Shown here: positions 8,410-18,857 of the stretch, piece by piece
Numbering within the stretch: position 1 is the first letter of the stretch
Layout of the letters: each line of letters opens with the position of its first letter
NCBI RefSeq assembly: GCF_005869855.1
Contig: NZ_SZNH01000013.1
Location: 65,838-104,886 of the forward strand
Direction of reading: 5' to 3'
DNA from: Nostoc sp. PA-18-2419
GTDB lineage: Bacteria > Cyanobacteriota > Cyanobacteriia > Cyanobacteriales > Nostocaceae
Length of the DNA stretch: 39,049 bases
Notes under the pieces: model-generated
Seen by the model: the letters and a program-made list of their open reading frames with translations, nothing else
What the model was told of the DNA's origin: nothing
The model's database searches: none
Made by a program: the position numbers and the translations under genes

Positions 8410-8721
8410 ATGGCAGCAATATCTCTAACCGTTTCTACAGTAAAACCATTAGGCGATCGCGTTTTCGTGAAAGTGAGCGCCTCTGAAGAAAAGACCGCAG
8501 GTGGTCTGTATTTGCCCGATACCGCTAAGGAAAAACCCCAGGTAGGGGAAGTAGTTGCCCTTGGTCCTGGCAAGCGTAATGATGACGGTAGCCGTCAAGA
8601 ATTGGAAATTAAAGTCGGTGATAAGGTGCTGTACTCTAAGTACGCTGGTACTGATATCAAACTTGGGACTGAAGAATTTGTACTGCTTTCTGAAAAAGAT
8701 ATTTTAGCAGTTGTTATTTAG
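8410..8721 (+). CDS. groES: Co-chaperonin GroES (Cpn10)
   Basis: This 103-residue Cpn10 forms the heptameric lid of the GroEL chamber. Visible features are [10 protein letters not shown] near the start, the mobile loop [20 protein letters not shown] (about 25-44), VVALGPGK, and the strand [15 protein letters not shown] before the end [15 protein letters not shown]. The frame extends upstream to a TTG inside CIRCE, but the ATG at 8410 with GGAG 8 nt upstream is the true start and leaves the operator untranslated. groEL follows after 125 bp as one operon under CIRCE and K-box. Confidence 0.96.
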   Translation: MAAISLTVSTVKPLGDRVFVKVSASEEKTAGGLYLPDTAKEKPQVGEVVALGPGKRNDDGSRQELEIKVGDKVLYSKYAGTDIKLGTEEFVLLSEKDILAVVI

Positions 8722-8840
8722 TTGGAAATGGGGAATCGGGAGTAAGAAAAATAAAGAGTTTTTCCCATGCCCAGTGCCCTGTTTAGCCAATGCCCAATTG
8801 AAAAAAACTGACTTACTCCTTGAATTTAGACTGAATTTAG

Positions 8841-10481
<1,641 letters not shown>

Positions 10482-10505
10482 TATTCTCTAGTCCGTATAT
10501 TTGTA

Positions 10506-10543
10506 AAAATAGCTGCTTCCCTTGTGGAGGCGGCTATTTTTCG
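10506..10543 (+). terminator. Terminator of groESL
   Basis: The stem AAATAGC / GCTATTT is extended inward by TTCC / GGAG-type pairing and followed by TTTTTCG. It lies 25 bp after the groEL stop. Confidence 0.75.
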
Positions 10544-10664
10544 TCTAAACTGCTTCTGCATGGTAAGACACAAATGATGCAGAAATAATAGTACAAATAT
10601 TCTTGTAGTGGATAAACAGTATAGAAAAAACAGTTATAACACTATATATTTAAGGAGATTTGAT

Positions 10665-10784
10665 ATGAATTACATATTAAAAACACAAGCAAGTTATCTT
10701 AATAAAGATATGACTCAAAGACTAGAAGATTTTGTTGATGCAGTTGTTAATGATAAAAGATTAGCTTATTTATTTAAGATATAG
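10665..10784 (+). CDS. Candidate 39-residue small protein
   Basis: An ATG lies 7 nt after a clean AAGGAG Shine-Dalgarno (10652-10657). It opens a 39-residue frame rich in Lys, Asp, Leu and Tyr, MNYILKTQASYLNK at the start and RLAYLFKI at the end. It is too short for the usual ORF cutoffs. No family is recognised. It may be a genuine small protein or the surviving 5' end of a truncated gene. It lies between groEL and a broken HicB-like gene. Confidence 0.4.
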   Translation: MNYILKTQASYLNKDMTQRLEDFVDAVVNDKRLAYLFKI

Positions 10785-10929
10785 TAATGCGTGTGAATTA
10801 ACATCTATTACAATTAAGTTTAGATAACAACTATCAATAACTCCCTATATACATGCTGAAGTGCAAAGAACAATACTTTTTTTGGACATATGTATCCAAA
10901 ATTGGGCAAAAATATTGAATGTTAATACT

Positions 10930-11052
10930 TTATTTTTGTGCAATTTCTAAAGTTTCAGCAACCGCCCGTCCTTGAGCAACTAAACCTTGAAGTTTATCAG
11001 ATGTTGCCAAATAAATACCTTCTGATAATTTATCAATGTGGATATTCAGCAA
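10930..11052 (-). pseudogene. Truncated HicB-like antitoxin gene
   Basis: On the minus strand a 40-codon frame reads NIHIDKLSEGIYLATSDKLQ and then GLVAQGRAVAETLEIAQK before TAA. This is the N-terminal strand-strand-helix of the HicB/DUF1902-type antitoxin fold (the usual form is KIHIEKLPEGxYLATSD, then GLVAQGRTxxETLEIARD). Family members continue for another 25 or more residues, and here the frame stops just after the first helix. Only a weak TTG start exists and no HicA toxin gene is adjacent. I infer the remnant of a toxin-antitoxin locus. Confidence 0.6.
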
Positions 11053-11186
11053 TTTTTATATTGTTGTACACGGTTATTATGTCTAGTTTAATTTATATAG
11101 TATCGCTTTTATAAAATGCAGCTTTCTAACTATTCTATTCAAAATAGAAATAGTTAACTAATTTTTTTACTTTTCGATAAAAATTG

Positions 11187-11969
11187 ATGAGTCAATCTAA
11201 TTCTGAAACCACTCTCCTACATACCCTAAACCCACTCAACCGATTTTCCGATAAAGCAGAAGATTACGTTAAATACCGACCAAGCTACCCCGCAGCTGTA
11301 ATTGATATTATTTTGGAAGGATTAGATAAAAATTCACAAATTGTAGCAGCAGATATTGGTGCTGGTACAGGAATTAGTTCAAGACTATTAGCTGAACGCG
11401 GAGTTAATGTCATCGCCATAGAACCAAATTTGGCGATGAGAGAAGCTGCCCAAGGGCATCCTTTAGTAGAGTTTCGTGAAGGAACAGCAGAATTTACTAA
11501 ATTTGGGGATAAATCTATTGATTTAGTTACTTGTTTTCAAGCTTTCCATTGGTTCAATCCAGAACCAGCGTTATCAGAATTTCATCGGATTTTAAAACCG
11601 TCAGGACGCTTAGCTGTAGTATGGAATAATCGAGATAAAAAAGATGATTTAACAGCAGAATATAGTCGAATAGTCCGTGAAGCATCTAACAATCACCCAG
11701 CAGAATCAAGGATGCAGTCAGTAGAGCCACTTTTAGCTACTCCTAATTTTATTAATATCCGTGAATACACTTTTACTTATAGACAACAGTTAGATTTAAC
11801 TGGGCTTATTGGACGAGCAAAAAGTGTTTCTTATCTACCTAGTGAAGGTTTAGCTGACAAAAAACTTATTGATAATTTTCAAGAATTGTATCAGCGTTTT
11901 TGTGATGAGAATGGTTTTGTGTACTTGGTCTACCGCACTAGCGTACACCTTGCCGAACCAATTAATTAA
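11187..11969 (+). CDS. SAM-dependent class I methyltransferase
   Basis: This 260-residue methyltransferase is of the Methyltransf_11 type. Motif I is ADIGAGTGISSRLLAERG (about 53-70). An acidic residue follows in VIAIEPN, the SIDLVTCFQAFHWFNPEPAL block is at about 111-130, and HRILKPSGRLAVVWNNRD comes after it. The substrate is unknown. The family includes small-molecule methyltransferases active on carboxylates or amines. I chose ATG 11187 over the TTG one codon upstream. Its TAA is immediately followed by the ureD ATG with no spacer, so it may be co-transcribed with the urease genes, though it is not a known urease factor. Confidence 0.85.
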   Translation: MSQSNSETTLLHTLNPLNRFSDKAEDYVKYRPSYPAAVIDIILEGLDKNSQIVAADIGAGTGISSRLLAERGVNVIAIEPNLAMREAAQGHPLVEFREGTAEFTKFGDKSIDLVTCFQAFHWFNPEPALSEFHRILKPSGRLAVVWNNRDKKDDLTAEYSRIVREASNNHPAESRMQSVEPLLATPNFINIREYTFTYRQQLDLTGLIGRAKSVSYLPSEGLADKKLIDNFQELYQRFCDENGFVYLVYRTSVHLAEPIN

Positions 11970-12809
11970 ATGACTTGCAACTCAGAAACTACAGAAGGTT
12001 GGCATGGCAAACTGAATTTAGTTTACGCCGATCGCCACAACACAACGCAATTAATTTACAGCCACCAACAAGCACCGTTGAAGGTGCAACGACCATTTTA
12101 TCCAGAAGGGCAAAAAGTTTGCCATAGCGTAATTTTACACACGGCTGGGGGAGTTGTGGGGGGCGATCGCTTATCCTCTAATATCCACCTCCAACCCCAT
12201 ACACACGCCTTAATCACTACAGCAGCCGCTACTAAGATATATCGCAGTAATGGCTTGCAAGCTAGACAAACCCTCCAAATACAAGTTGATGCTGGTGCTT
12301 GTTTAGAATGGTTACCCCAAGAAACAATTTTATTTAACAGTGCAATTTATCAACAAGATTTACGGGTAGAATTAACAACCGGGGCTAGCTTCTTAGGCTG
12401 GGAAATTACCCGTTTTGGTCGCAGTGCTAGGGGAGAGAAATTTTTACAAGGAGAATGGCGATCGCATACTGAAATTTGGCAACAAGGTGTTCCTTTATGG
12501 ATTGATCGGCAATGGTTACCAGCTAGCGAAGAAATTTTCCACAGTCCCTACGGCTTGGCTGGAAAACCAATAACAGGTAGTCTAGTTTGGCTTGGTGATG
12601 CAGTTTCAGCAGAAATTGTGGAAAAAATCCGAATTTTAGGCAATGGTGTTGGTGAAACAGGTGTTAGCCGATTGCAACATGGATTATTGTGTCGATATCG
12701 CGGTGATTCTACATCTGAGGTGAGAAACTGGTTTACTGATATCTGGCAGCTGCTGCGAGTTTCTTTTTTAAATTGTGGTAATTGTATACCAAGAGTGTGG
12801 CAGGTTTGA
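11970..12809 (+). CDS. ureD: Urease accessory protein UreD (UreH)
   Basis: This 279-residue scaffold binds apo-urease and works with UreF and UreG to deliver nickel and carbamylate the active-site lysine. Typical features are the N-terminal [49 protein letters not shown] (about 55-90), and [12 protein letters not shown] followed by [11 protein letters not shown]. It starts at the base after the methyltransferase stop and ends 22 bp before ureA. UreE, UreF and UreG are not in this window. Confidence 0.92.
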   Translation: MTCNSETTEGWHGKLNLVYADRHNTTQLIYSHQQAPLKVQRPFYPEGQKVCHSVILHTAGGVVGGDRLSSNIHLQPHTHALITTAAATKIYRSNGLQARQTLQIQVDAGACLEWLPQETILFNSAIYQQDLRVELTTGASFLGWEITRFGRSARGEKFLQGEWRSHTEIWQQGVPLWIDRQWLPASEEIFHSPYGLAGKPITGSLVWLGDAVSAEIVEKIRILGNGVGETGVSRLQHGLLCRYRGDSTSEVRNWFTDIWQLLRVSFLNCGNCIPRVWQV

Positions 12810-12831
12810 ACCGTTAAGAGTAGAGACAAGA

Positions 12832-13134
12832 ATGCAATTGACACCGCAAGAAAAAGATAAACTATTAATTTTTACTGCTGCTTTATTAGCAGAAAGACGT
12901 AGAGAAAGAGGTTTAAAATTAAATTATCCCGAAGCAGTTGCCTATATTTCTGCTGCTATTTTAGAAGGTGCAAGAGATGGGCAAACTGTAGCCGAGTTGA
13001 TGAGTTACGGAACAACTCTATTAACACGGGATGATGTCATGGAAGGAATACCAGAAATGGTACATGAAGTGCAAGTAGAAGCAACTTTTCCTGATGGTAC
13101 AAAGTTAGTGACTGTACATAATCCAATTCGTTAA
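12832..13134 (+). CDS. ureA: Urease gamma subunit
   Basis: This 100-residue gamma subunit of urease matches the family from [23 protein letters not shown] to the end, with [21 protein letters not shown] and [38 protein letters not shown]. The frame runs 19 codons further upstream into ureD, but the ATG at 12832 gives the conserved N-terminus. It assembles with UreB and UreC in an (abc)3 complex that hydrolyses urea to ammonia and carbamate. The gap to ureB is unusually long (194 bp) and filled by a foreign gene fragment. Confidence 0.95.
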   Translation: MQLTPQEKDKLLIFTAALLAERRRERGLKLNYPEAVAYISAAILEGARDGQTVAELMSYGTTLLTRDDVMEGIPEMVHEVQVEATFPDGTKLVTVHNPIR

Positions 13135-13318
13135 TTCATCTTTTAATCGATTAGGAAAGCCTAAGGGTTACGAAATTCGATATGATTTAGGAAACGAAGA
13201 GGAAGAAGCAAATAAATTAGAAAGTATTTTAAAACAGATTTATCCATCACAGAATTTTACTAAACTTCCAATCGGTAGTAACTCTCGAAATACTTTGTCT
13301 ATATTTATAGGAGCGTAA
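13130..13318 (+). pseudogene. Orphan C-terminal gene fragment between ureA and ureB
   Basis: A frame offset from ureA is open for about 60 codons and ends at TAA 13316-13318. It encodes NRLGKPKGYEIRYDLGNEEE, then EANKLESILKQIYPSQNFTK, then [17 protein letters not shown]. The composition is protein-like, with no stop and a balanced charge pattern. It has no ATG, GTG or TTG start and no Shine-Dalgarno, and it overlaps the last bases of ureA. I read it as the 3' end of an unrelated gene left by an insertion or deletion inside the urease operon. No family is recognised. Confidence 0.45.
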
Positions 13319-13328
13319 AAAGGAGAAT

Positions 13329-13634
13329 ATGATTCCTGGAGAAATTATTACATCAGAAGGTGAAATTGAACTAAATACTGGTCGTTCAACTATCAGATTG
13401 CGAGTGTCAAATACAGGCGATCGCCCCATACAAGTTGGTTCTCATTTTCACTTTTATGAAGTTAACACTGCCTTAAATTTTGACAGAGAACAAGCACGAG
13501 GAATGCGCCTCGATATCCCCGCAGGCACCGCAGTCCGCTTTGAACCAGGCGATGATAAAGAAGTGATTTTAGTGCCTTTGGTTGGTAGCCGTCAAGTCCA
13601 TGGTTTCAACGGTAAAATTAATGCAAACCTTTAG
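13329..13634 (+). CDS. ureB: Urease beta subunit
   Basis: This 101-residue beta subunit begins [19 protein letters not shown] and contains [21 protein letters not shown] and the typical [33 protein letters not shown] ending. AAAAGGAG stands just upstream of the ATG. It is full length. It is separated from ureC by 595 bp that hold an opposite-strand gene, so ureC may depend on its own promoter. Confidence 0.95.
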   Translation: MIPGEIITSEGEIELNTGRSTIRLRVSNTGDRPIQVGSHFHFYEVNTALNFDREQARGMRLDIPAGTAVRFEPGDDKEVILVPLVGSRQVHGFNGKINANL

Positions 13635-13730
13635 AAAACCTCAGTGTCACTCTGTATTTTGCCCATTCAAATATTAAAAATGTACGGTATATTTATTTTT
13701 TAGCGCAAAGGGACGCTGAGGTACGCTGAG

Positions 13731-14108
13731 TTAGAGTTTGTTTGCCACACGTTTAATGCCTTCTCTGAGGTGGAGAACGTTAAAGTTGAGAATAAGACCT
13801 AATTTGCAATTAGTTAATTTCAGATAAGTTAAAAGTTGTACGGAATGAATTGGGTTGATGGATTCTACAGATTTAACTTCAATAATTACTTGATTTTCAA
13901 CTATTAAGTCTAATTGATAAACGTAATCTAATTTCACCTCTTCGTAAATAAGCGGTAATGGAACTTGTTTTCCAACATTTAATCCCTTCTTTCTCAATTC
14001 GTAATACAAACACTTCTCATAAGCTGACTCTAACAAACCCGGCCCTAACGCTGTATGCACTCGCATCCCACAGCCAATTATCACCCCACTCAAATTATTC
14101 TCATCCAT
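13731..14108 (-). CDS. GxxExxY protein (PD-(D/E)XK-like fold)
   Basis: This 125-residue protein carries the family signature in GPGLLESAYEKCL (about 21-33). A nuclease-like core follows: YQLDLIVENQVIIEVKSVESI (about 64-84), with an Asp, a Glu and a Lys in PD-(D/E)XK spacing, then HSVQLLTYLKLTNCKLGLILNFN and a C-terminal GIKRVAN. Proteins of this family are often scattered singly, and a nuclease or DNA-repair role has been suggested but is unproven. It lies opposite to and inside the urease cluster, flanked by repeat-like sequence (GCGCAAAGGGACGCTGAGG at its 3' side, a GC palindrome at its 5' side). This suggests arrival as a mobile passenger. Confidence 0.85.
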   Translation of the reverse strand: MDENNLSGVIIGCGMRVHTALGPGLLESAYEKCLYYELRKKGLNVGKQVPLPLIYEEVKLDYVYQLDLIVENQVIIEVKSVESINPIHSVQLLTYLKLTNCKLGLILNFNVLHLREGIKRVANKL

Positions 14109-14134
14109 CCTCTGCGAACCCCTGCGCTTACCTT

Positions 14135-14182
14135 TGCGCGACGGCAGTCGCTACAACGGGGGAACCCCCGCAACGCGCTGCC
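14135..14182. repeat. GC-rich palindromic interspersed repeat
   Basis: It contains CGGGGGAACCCCCG, a perfect 6-bp stem with an AA loop at 14157-14170, flanked by GCGACGGCAGTCGC and CAACGCGCTGCC. The composition is far more GC-rich than the spacers nearby. This is a typical Nostoc short palindromic repeat, here between the GxxExxY gene and ureC. Confidence 0.65.
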
Positions 14183-14229
14183 TCTCCTTTGCGTTTAAAC
14201 TCAATTTTAACCTCGATTACTAATAAGTT

Positions 14230-15945
14230 ATGCCTTACAGAATGTCCCGCCGCGCCTACGCTGAAACTTTCGGCCCCACTGTCGGAGATAAAGTCCGACT
14301 TGCAGATACAGAATTATTTATTGAAGTTGAACAAGATTTCACTACCTACGGCGATGAAGTGAAATTTGGTGGCGGTAAAGTTATCAGAGATGGTATGGGA
14401 CAATCTCCCATTTCTAACGCTGATGGTGCTGTAGATTTAGTAATTACTAATGCTTTAATCCTTGATTGGTGGGGTGTTGTCAAAGCAGATATCGGCATTA
14501 AAGATGGTAAGATTTTCAAAATTGGGAAAGCCGGAAATCCTTATATTCAAAATAATGTAGATATTATTATCGGCCCCGGAACCGAAGCCTTAGCCGGTGA
14601 AGGAATGATTCTCACTGCTGGCGGTATCGATGCCCATATTCATTTTATTTGTCCCCAACAAATTGAAGTGGCGATCGCTTCTGGTATCACCACGATGATT
14701 GGCGGCGGTACTGGCCCGGCTACGGGTACAAATGCTACTACCTGCACCCCAGGGCCTTGGAATATTTATCGGATGTTGCAAGCCGCTGATGCCTTTCCCG
14801 TCAACTTAGGATTTTTGGGTAAAGGTAATGCCAGTCAACCCCAAGGACTTGTAGAACAAGTAGCCGCTGGCGCAATGGGGTTAAAACTACATGAAGACTG
14901 GGGAACTACCCCCGCAGCAATTGATACTTGCCTTAGCGTTGCCGATGAATATGATGTGCAAGTAGCGATTCATACTGATACTCTGAACGAAGCTGGATTT
15001 GTGGAAGATACCATCGCCGCTTTCAAAAACCGTGTCATCCACACTTACCACACCGAAGGTGCAGGCGGCGGACACGCACCAGATATTATCAAAGTTTGCG
15101 GCCAAGCCAATGTCTTACCGTCTTCCACCAACCCCACACGTCCTTACACCCTCAACACCTTAGATGAACACTTAGATATGTTGATGGTATGCCATCACCT
15201 CGATCCGGCGATCGCCGAAGATGTCGCTTTTGCTGAGTCCCGCATTCGCCGGGAAACTATTGCTGCTGAAGACATTTTGCACGACTTAGGGGCATTTAGC
15301 ATGATTTCTTCCGATTCCCAGGCAATGGGACGAGTAGGCGAAGTGATAATTCGCACTTGGCAGACATCTCACAAAATGAAGGTACAACGAGGAATTATTA
15401 ACCCACAAGGAACTGACCAACCAGCAGATAATTTTCGTGCAAAAAGATATGTTGCTAAATATACTATCAATCCGGCGATCGCTCACGGAATTGCTGATTA
15501 TGTGGGTTCAGTTGAACAGGGAAAACTAGCAGACTTGTGCTTATGGCGTCCGGCATTTTTTGGCGTCAAGCCAGAAATAGTCATTAAAGGCGGAATGATT
15601 GCATGGTCGCAAATGGGCGATGCTAACGCTAGTATTCCCACACCCCAACCAGTACATATGCGACCGATGTTTGGTAGTTTTGCAGGGGCGCGTCATGCCA
15701 CATCATTAACTTTTGTTTCCCAAGCAGCTTTGGAAAAAGAAATTCCTACGCAGCTTGGTTTAGGAAAGACAGCAGTTGCAGTTTCTCGGACGCGCCAATT
15801 AACTAAGCAGGATATGAAATTGAATGATGCACTACCCCATATAGAAGTTGACCCAGAAACCTATGAAGTCAGGGCAGATGGTCAGTTGCTAATTTGTGAA
15901 CCTGCAACAGTTTTGCCAATGACCCAAAGGTACTTTTTGTTTTAG
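14230..15945 (+). CDS. ureC: Urease alpha (catalytic) subunit
   Basis: This 571-residue catalytic subunit carries the Ni2+ centre. The first metal site AHIHF is at about 135-139 and the carbamylated Lys in GLKLHEDWG at about 219. The His ligands in HTDTLNE and [15 protein letters not shown] lie at about 248-285. The flap with catalytic His in [22 protein letters not shown] is near 317-338, and the Asp ligand in SSDSQAMGR near 360. All catalytic residues appear intact, so the urease should be active despite the interrupted operon. The start [24 protein letters not shown] matches the family. The Shine-Dalgarno is weak. Confidence 0.96.
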   Translation: MPYRMSRRAYAETFGPTVGDKVRLADTELFIEVEQDFTTYGDEVKFGGGKVIRDGMGQSPISNADGAVDLVITNALILDWWGVVKADIGIKDGKIFKIGKAGNPYIQNNVDIIIGPGTEALAGEGMILTAGGIDAHIHFICPQQIEVAIASGITTMIGGGTGPATGTNATTCTPGPWNIYRMLQAADAFPVNLGFLGKGNASQPQGLVEQVAAGAMGLKLHEDWGTTPAAIDTCLSVADEYDVQVAIHTDTLNEAGFVEDTIAAFKNRVIHTYHTEGAGGGHAPDIIKVCGQANVLPSSTNPTRPYTLNTLDEHLDMLMVCHHLDPAIAEDVAFAESRIRRETIAAEDILHDLGAFSMISSDSQAMGRVGEVIIRTWQTSHKMKVQRGIINPQGTDQPADNFRAKRYVAKYTINPAIAHGIADYVGSVEQGKLADLCLWRPAFFGVKPEIVIKGGMIAWSQMGDANASIPTPQPVHMRPMFGSFAGARHATSLTFVSQAALEKEIPTQLGLGKTAVAVSRTRQLTKQDMKLNDALPHIEVDPETYEVRADGQLLICEPATVLPMTQRYFLF

Positions 15946-15967
15946 TTCCTGATTCAGCAATTTACTA

Positions 15968-16156
15968 ATGACAATAGTCCTTGAAAATCGTCTATCTTCA
16001 GGTGAGAGTAGCTTTCAAAATAAGATTCAGTATAAAGGTGATGGAAAAATCAGATTAAACGATGGATACAAATGTCATTTACCCATGACAAGAATCTTTA
16101 TAGAAATTGAGATGCGATCGCTTGTTAATCCACTTGATTTAGCACAAATAGCATAA
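15968..16156 (+). CDS. Doubtful 62-residue ORF downstream of ureC
   Basis: An ATG-started frame of 62 codons follows ureC by 22 bp. The product (MTIVLENRLSSGESSFQNK at the start) has no recognisable motif, signal or membrane segment, and no clear Shine-Dalgarno. One HIP1 site falls near its 3' end. It could be a small protein, a decayed gene or chance. Confidence 0.25.
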   Translation: MTIVLENRLSSGESSFQNKIQYKGDGKIRLNDGYKCHLPMTRIFIEIEMRSLVNPLDLAQIA

Positions 16157-16328
16157 CTCTGTTTTATAGTCAAGTCCTCAATGTTAAGTCACAGTTTGAT
16201 ATGAAACATAACTTCAGATGTTTATTAAAAAACTTCTTGCTTAGTTAATTTGAATATGTAATACTCTAAAGCTGTAAGCAAAGTACGGTATTAATATCAA
16301 CTTACCGTATTTTAAAAGGACAGAATTC

Positions 16329-17489
16329 ATGCAGCTACTATGGTTCATCCCAACCCACGGCGACGGACGGTATCTTGCAACTGCTACAGGCTCAAGGGCA
16401 GTTAGCTTTGCCTATCTGCGGCAGATTGCCCAAGCGGTGGATGACCTAGGCTACACAGGGGCTTTGCTACCGACGGGTCGCTCTTGCGAAGACGCTTGGA
16501 TTGTAGCATCAACACTGGTATCACTGACGCGGCAGATGCGTTTTTTAGTGGCGATTCGTCCTGGCTTGGTATCACCTGGAGTAGCAGCCAGGATGGCGGC
16601 GACCTTTGATCGCCTTTCTGGTGGACGCTTGCTGATTAATGTAGTCACAGGGGGCGATCCGGTAGAGTTAGCGGGAGATGGCTTGCATTTGGGTCACGAC
16701 CAGCGTTATGAATTAACAGATGAATTTTTGACAGTATGGCGAGCGATCGCTAGCAGCGAACAAGCCAATTTTGAAGGCGATTATTTCAACATTCAAGATG
16801 GCAAACTGCTGTTTCCACCAGTACAAAAGCCATATCCGCCCTTGTGGTTTGGCGGTTCCTCTGAGATTGCTCAAAAAATTGCTGCCAAGCACGTAGATGT
16901 TTATTTAACTTGGGGCGAACCACCGGCGCAAGTAGCCGAAAAGATTGCATCAGTTCGTAAACTAGCAGAGGCTCAAGGAAGAACTTTGCGGTTTGGCATT
17001 CGCCTACATGTGATTGTGCGAGAAACCGAGAGCGAAGCTTGGGATGCAGCAAATCAATTAATTAAATATGTAGATGAGGAAGCGATCGCTAAAGCCCAAA
17101 AAGCTTACGCACGCATGGATTCAGTTGGACAGCGGCGGATGACTCAACTACACCACGGTAGTCAGGAGGCATTAGAGATTAGTCCGAACCTGTGGGCAGG
17201 AGTTGGTTTGGTACGGGGTGGTGCTGGAACAGCCCTAGTAGGCGATCCGCAAACCGTAGCAGCCAGGATATTGGAATACGCTGATTTGGGTATTGAATCC
17301 TTTATCCTTTCTGGCTATCCCCATCTAGAGGAAGCTTATCGAGTCGCAGAACTTGTCTTTCCCCATTTGCCTTTGGAAAATCTACCCACAGTAGAGAAGC
17401 AACATGTCTTGAGTCCGTTTGGTGAGATTATAGCAAATGAAGATTTTCCTGGGCAGCAGCAAAAACAGAAAGCTACATCCATATCCTAG
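16329..17489 (+). CDS. ssuD: FMNH2-dependent alkanesulfonate monooxygenase
   Basis: This 386-residue flavin monooxygenase of the bacterial luciferase-like family cleaves alkanesulfonates to aldehyde and sulfite. SsuD hallmarks are the start [19 protein letters not shown] and [14 protein letters not shown] (about 44-57). [41 protein letters not shown] comes at about 71-112, then [29 protein letters not shown], and [11 protein letters not shown] near 336. AAAGGA lies before the ATG. It depends on reduced FMN from a separate reductase, encoded by the next gene. No SsuABC transporter is in the window. Confidence 0.93.
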   Translation: MQLLWFIPTHGDGRYLATATGSRAVSFAYLRQIAQAVDDLGYTGALLPTGRSCEDAWIVASTLVSLTRQMRFLVAIRPGLVSPGVAARMAATFDRLSGGRLLINVVTGGDPVELAGDGLHLGHDQRYELTDEFLTVWRAIASSEQANFEGDYFNIQDGKLLFPPVQKPYPPLWFGGSSEIAQKIAAKHVDVYLTWGEPPAQVAEKIASVRKLAEAQGRTLRFGIRLHVIVRETESEAWDAANQLIKYVDEEAIAKAQKAYARMDSVGQRRMTQLHHGSQEALEISPNLWAGVGLVRGGAGTALVGDPQTVAARILEYADLGIESFILSGYPHLEEAYRVAELVFPHLPLENLPTVEKQHVLSPFGEIIANEDFPGQQQKQKATSIS

Positions 17490-17497
17490 TAATTAGG

Positions 17498-17532
17498 GAC
17501 TGGGGACTGGAGACTAGGAACTAGTGACTAGG
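17498..17532 (+). repeat. Heptanucleotide tandem repeat (STRR), five copies
   Basis: Units GACTGGG, GACTGGA, GACTAGG, AACTAGT, GACTAGG run without interruption in the ssuD-ssuE spacer. The unit sequence differs from that of the arrays at 3896 and 8094, but the 7-bp period is the same. Confidence 0.75.
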
Positions 17533-17604
17533 GGAGAGTTTTCCTAACCCAATCCCCAATATCCAATCCCTGATTCCCCATTAATACATTAGGAGTTTAA
17601 TTTA

Positions 17605-18171
17605 ATGACAAATATTCTAGCGATCGCTGGTAGTCCAACCCATCCATCTAGAACTTACGGTTTTGTCGAATACACCACCAAGCTTTTACAACAAGAAGGC
17701 TTGCATGTAGATATCATTTCAGTTCGGGATTTGCCTGCTGAAGATTTAGTTTTTGGACGGTATGACAGCCCCGCTTTAGAACAGTCAAAAGCTTTATTAG
17801 CAAACGCAAATGGTGTGATTATTGCCACCCCAATTTATAAAGCTGCTTATACAGGAGTACTCAAAACATTTCTCGATTTGCTGCCGCAAAAATCATTAAC
17901 AGGTAAACCTGTATTACCAATTGCCCTTGGTGGGACGATCGCTCATTTATTGGCAATAGAATATGCTCTCAAACCTGTGTTATCTGAATTAGGAGCGCGG
18001 CATATTTTAGCTACTGTTTATGCAGTAGATAAACAAATTCAACGACAACCTGATAATAGTGTTCTGTTAGATGAGGAAATTGACCAAAGACTCAAAGACG
18101 TTATTAAGGAATTTGTCAAAGCTGTAGAATATGATGCGGCAGCCCCTCAAGAATTGGTTCATGCCAATTAA
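17605..18171 (+). CDS. ssuE: NAD(P)H-dependent FMN reductase, SsuE type
   Basis: This flavodoxin-fold NADPH-dependent FMN reductase has 188 residues. The phosphate-binding loop is AIAGSPTHPSRTYGF near the N-terminus. GVIIATPIYKAAYTGVLKTFLDLLPQKSLTGKPVLPIALGG (about 71-111) is diagnostic for the SsuE/MsuE group. It supplies FMNH2 to SsuD. An AGGAG Shine-Dalgarno precedes the ATG. The spacer from ssuD holds a heptamer array but no obvious terminator, so the two are likely one transcript, ended by the hairpin at 18199. Confidence 0.88.
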   Translation: MTNILAIAGSPTHPSRTYGFVEYTTKLLQQEGLHVDIISVRDLPAEDLVFGRYDSPALEQSKALLANANGVIIATPIYKAAYTGVLKTFLDLLPQKSLTGKPVLPIALGGTIAHLLAIEYALKPVLSELGARHILATVYAVDKQIQRQPDNSVLLDEEIDQRLKDVIKEFVKAVEYDAAAPQELVHAN

Positions 18172-18198
18172 ATAATCAAGTTTATACCTCCGTTTTTT

Positions 18199-18237
18199 GT
18201 AGCAGTGGGATAATTCATACCCATCTGCTACCTTTTT
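18199..18237 (+). terminator. Terminator of ssuD-ssuE
   Basis: The stem GTAGCAG / CTGCTAC is supported by the inner pairing TGGG / CCCA and followed by CTTTTT. It lies just after the reductase gene. Confidence 0.85.
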
Positions 18238-18815
18238 CTAAAATTTAATCCTACTAAAATAAATTTAATGTCATAATTGCAATTTTATTGTAAAATTTAA
18301 ATTAATAGATAATATATTAAAGATTTTAAGTTATAACATTCACCAATAAAAAATACTACAAATATTAAAATTATCTCCTAACTATACCTGTAGTAGATTA
18401 TTAAAATTCACTAATCTACTACTTTTTTGCTGAAATTTTTATGTTGCAATTATATATAATAAATTTTCCGAATTGTTATTAGTTAATAAATCTAAAATTC
18501 TCTAAATCAGCAATCTGATTTTTTCTCAGTAGCATCTTTAAACCCTAACAGATAACTGACAGGCTCATATCACATACAAGAAGTGTAAAAACATAGATAT
18601 TAAATTTGCATATTGGATTCCTAACGTCAGTGGAGGTTTATTAAAAAGTTTCTAGCTAGTCGTAGGCTGTTCCACATTTAACTTGCACCTGATTGGATTG
18701 TTGCTTAATTGCTCAATTACTCTCCCCATTTCCTAATCTCCCCGTCTCCTCATCAGCTAAAACACATGCAAACTAGATGTTTTACAGCTTATCAGTATTT
18801 TAAAATGTGTAATAT
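18238..18815. other. Very AT-rich intergenic region
   Basis: This is nearly 600 bp without a credible gene. The left two thirds are strongly AT-rich. The right third has a C/T-rich stretch (ACTCTCCCCATTTCC and similar) of the kind found in degenerate spacers. The promoter of the NTPase gene must lie here, but I see no reliable hexamers. Confidence 0.5.
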
Positions 18816-18857
18816 GTGAGATACTCTGTTTCTAAGCAGCGAACAAATGTTGATTTT

